From Gammaproteobacteria bacterium (GTDB taxonomy: Bacteria > Pseudomonadota > Gammaproteobacteria > Eutrophobiales > Eutrophobiaceae), in the NCBI GenBank assembly GCA_009843675.1, contig VYCZ01000224.1, positions 1 through 5,954 of the forward strand: a stretch of DNA of 5,954 nucleotides. The letters run 5' to 3'. Positions 5,380 to 5,954 of this stretch are shown here, in pieces; position 1 is the first letter of the stretch, and the number at the start of each line of letters is the position of its first letter. Made by a program: the position numbers and the translations under genes. The notes under the pieces were generated by a model. It was not told the DNA's origin and ran no database searches. It was given only the letters and a program-made list of their open reading frames with translations.

Positions 5380-5954
5380 GCGCAGCCCTATATCGAAGTA
5401 GACACTGATTTCAGGGCCACCGACGATATGGCCCTGGCGCATTGGCAGCGATTCCTGATCAAGGTGCTGGCCGTTGCTGCCTGTGTCGCGCTGGCCGTGT
5501 ATTTCTGGCAGAGGACGCCCTGGCCGGAAATCCTGCCGATAAAACAGGTGCAGATATCCGGCCTGTTCGAGCGCCTGTCTCCGGCGGACCTGGAGGCGAA
5601 GGCGGCGAATGCCATCCGCGGCGGGTTCATTACCGTGAGCGTTGCCGGCATCAAGCGGGAACTGATGCAGGATGAGTGGATCAGCGAGGTCGCGGTGCGG
5701 CGGGTCTGGCCGGACAGCCTGCTGATCTATGTCACGGAGCATGAACCTGTGGCCCTGTGGGGCAGCAGCGGCCTGATAAGCAACGAAGCGGCGGTATTTT
5801 CGCCGCCGCAGGAATCCTTTCCCCCGGGTTTGCCGCTCCTGAACGGGCCCGGGGGCAGCGAGGCGGCCGTACTGGAAAAATACGGGCGCCTGAAAACGGA
5901 ACTGGCGCGGCGGGGCATGGAGATCGACACGTTCACGCTGACGCAACGGAGGGC
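5377..5954 (+). CDS. ftsQ: FtsQ, division protein, N-terminal 192 residues (3' end outside window)
   Basis: FtsQ is a bitopic inner-membrane protein that joins FtsL and FtsB in the divisome and helps control FtsW-FtsI. The frame stays open from ATG 5377 to the window end. It shows a short cytoplasmic tail (1-26), one membrane helix (about 27-44, LIKVLAVAACVALAVYFW), then the periplasmic POTRA domain beginning LPIKQVQISGLFERLSP (53-69), where V/I..(V/I).G is the domain's first strand. The motif VAVRRVWPDSLLIYVTEHEP (105-124) is the clearest FtsQ mark (E. coli has [20 protein letters not shown]), followed by VALW, VFSPP (140-144) and LPLLNGPGGS (152-161), the start of the FtsQ-specific beta domain. 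The family is usually about 240-280 residues, so roughly the last quarter or more is missing, including the C-terminal part that binds FtsB. Its place after ddl and its usual position before ftsA and ftsZ agree with the call. No stop or frameshift is seen. Confidence 0.95.
   Translation, partial: MAQPYIEVDTDFRATDDMALAHWQRFLIKVLAVAACVALAVYFWQRTPWPEILPIKQVQISGLFERLSPADLEAKAANAIRGGFITVSVAGIKRELMQDEWISEVAVRRVWPDSLLIYVTEHEPVALWGSSGLISNEAAVFSPPQESFPPGLPLLNGPGGSEAAVLEKYGRLKTELARRGMEIDTFTLTQRR

Overview
The window is a stretch of a bacterial division and cell wall (dcw) cluster. All genes are on the + strand in the order ftsW (5' part missing or broken), murG, murC, murB, ddl (ddlB type), ftsQ (runs off the 3' edge). 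The DNA is GC-rich by eye. The gene order resembles the Gammaproteobacteria dcw arrangement (ftsW-murG-murC-ddlB-ftsQ), and FtsW, MurG, MurC, Ddl and FtsQ align by eye best with gammaproteobacterial homologues. In E. coli and Pseudomonas murB lies elsewhere; here a short, type II-like murB sits between murC and ddl. This suggests a gammaproteobacterium outside the enterics and pseudomonads, but genus or family cannot be named from the sequence alone.

Layout: 42-992 C-terminal three quarters of FtsW, with an in-frame TAA at 33-35 that cuts it off from coding-looking sequence at the extreme 5' edge; 985-2079 MurG; 2072-3505 MurC; 3507-4427 MurB; 4424-5377 D-Ala-D-Ala ligase, starting at a TTG; 5377-5954 N-terminal 192 residues of FtsQ. 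There is no intergenic gap longer than 1 base. Four of the five junctions overlap (8, 8, 4 and 1 bases) and the fifth has a 1-base spacer, so the region is very likely one transcript with translational coupling. I saw no tRNA, rRNA, CRISPR array, insertion sequence, terminator or convincing internal promoter.

How the genes work together: MurB and MurC make and extend UDP-MurNAc in the cytoplasm (reduction of UDP-GlcNAc-enolpyruvate, then addition of L-Ala). Ddl supplies the D-Ala-D-Ala dipeptide that MurF attaches. MurG adds GlcNAc to lipid I to make lipid II at the inner membrane. FtsW polymerises lipid II into septal glycan with its partner transpeptidase FtsI. FtsQ, with FtsL and FtsB, controls when FtsW-FtsI is active at the division site.

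This is a core housekeeping region and I found no undescribed system in it. What deserves a second look is the stop codon in ftsW and a set of substitutions at normally near-invariant signature positions in four neighbouring proteins: FtsW SYGAN, MurG GATGGH, MurC SRRS, and Ddl D271 where a Glu metal ligand is expected.
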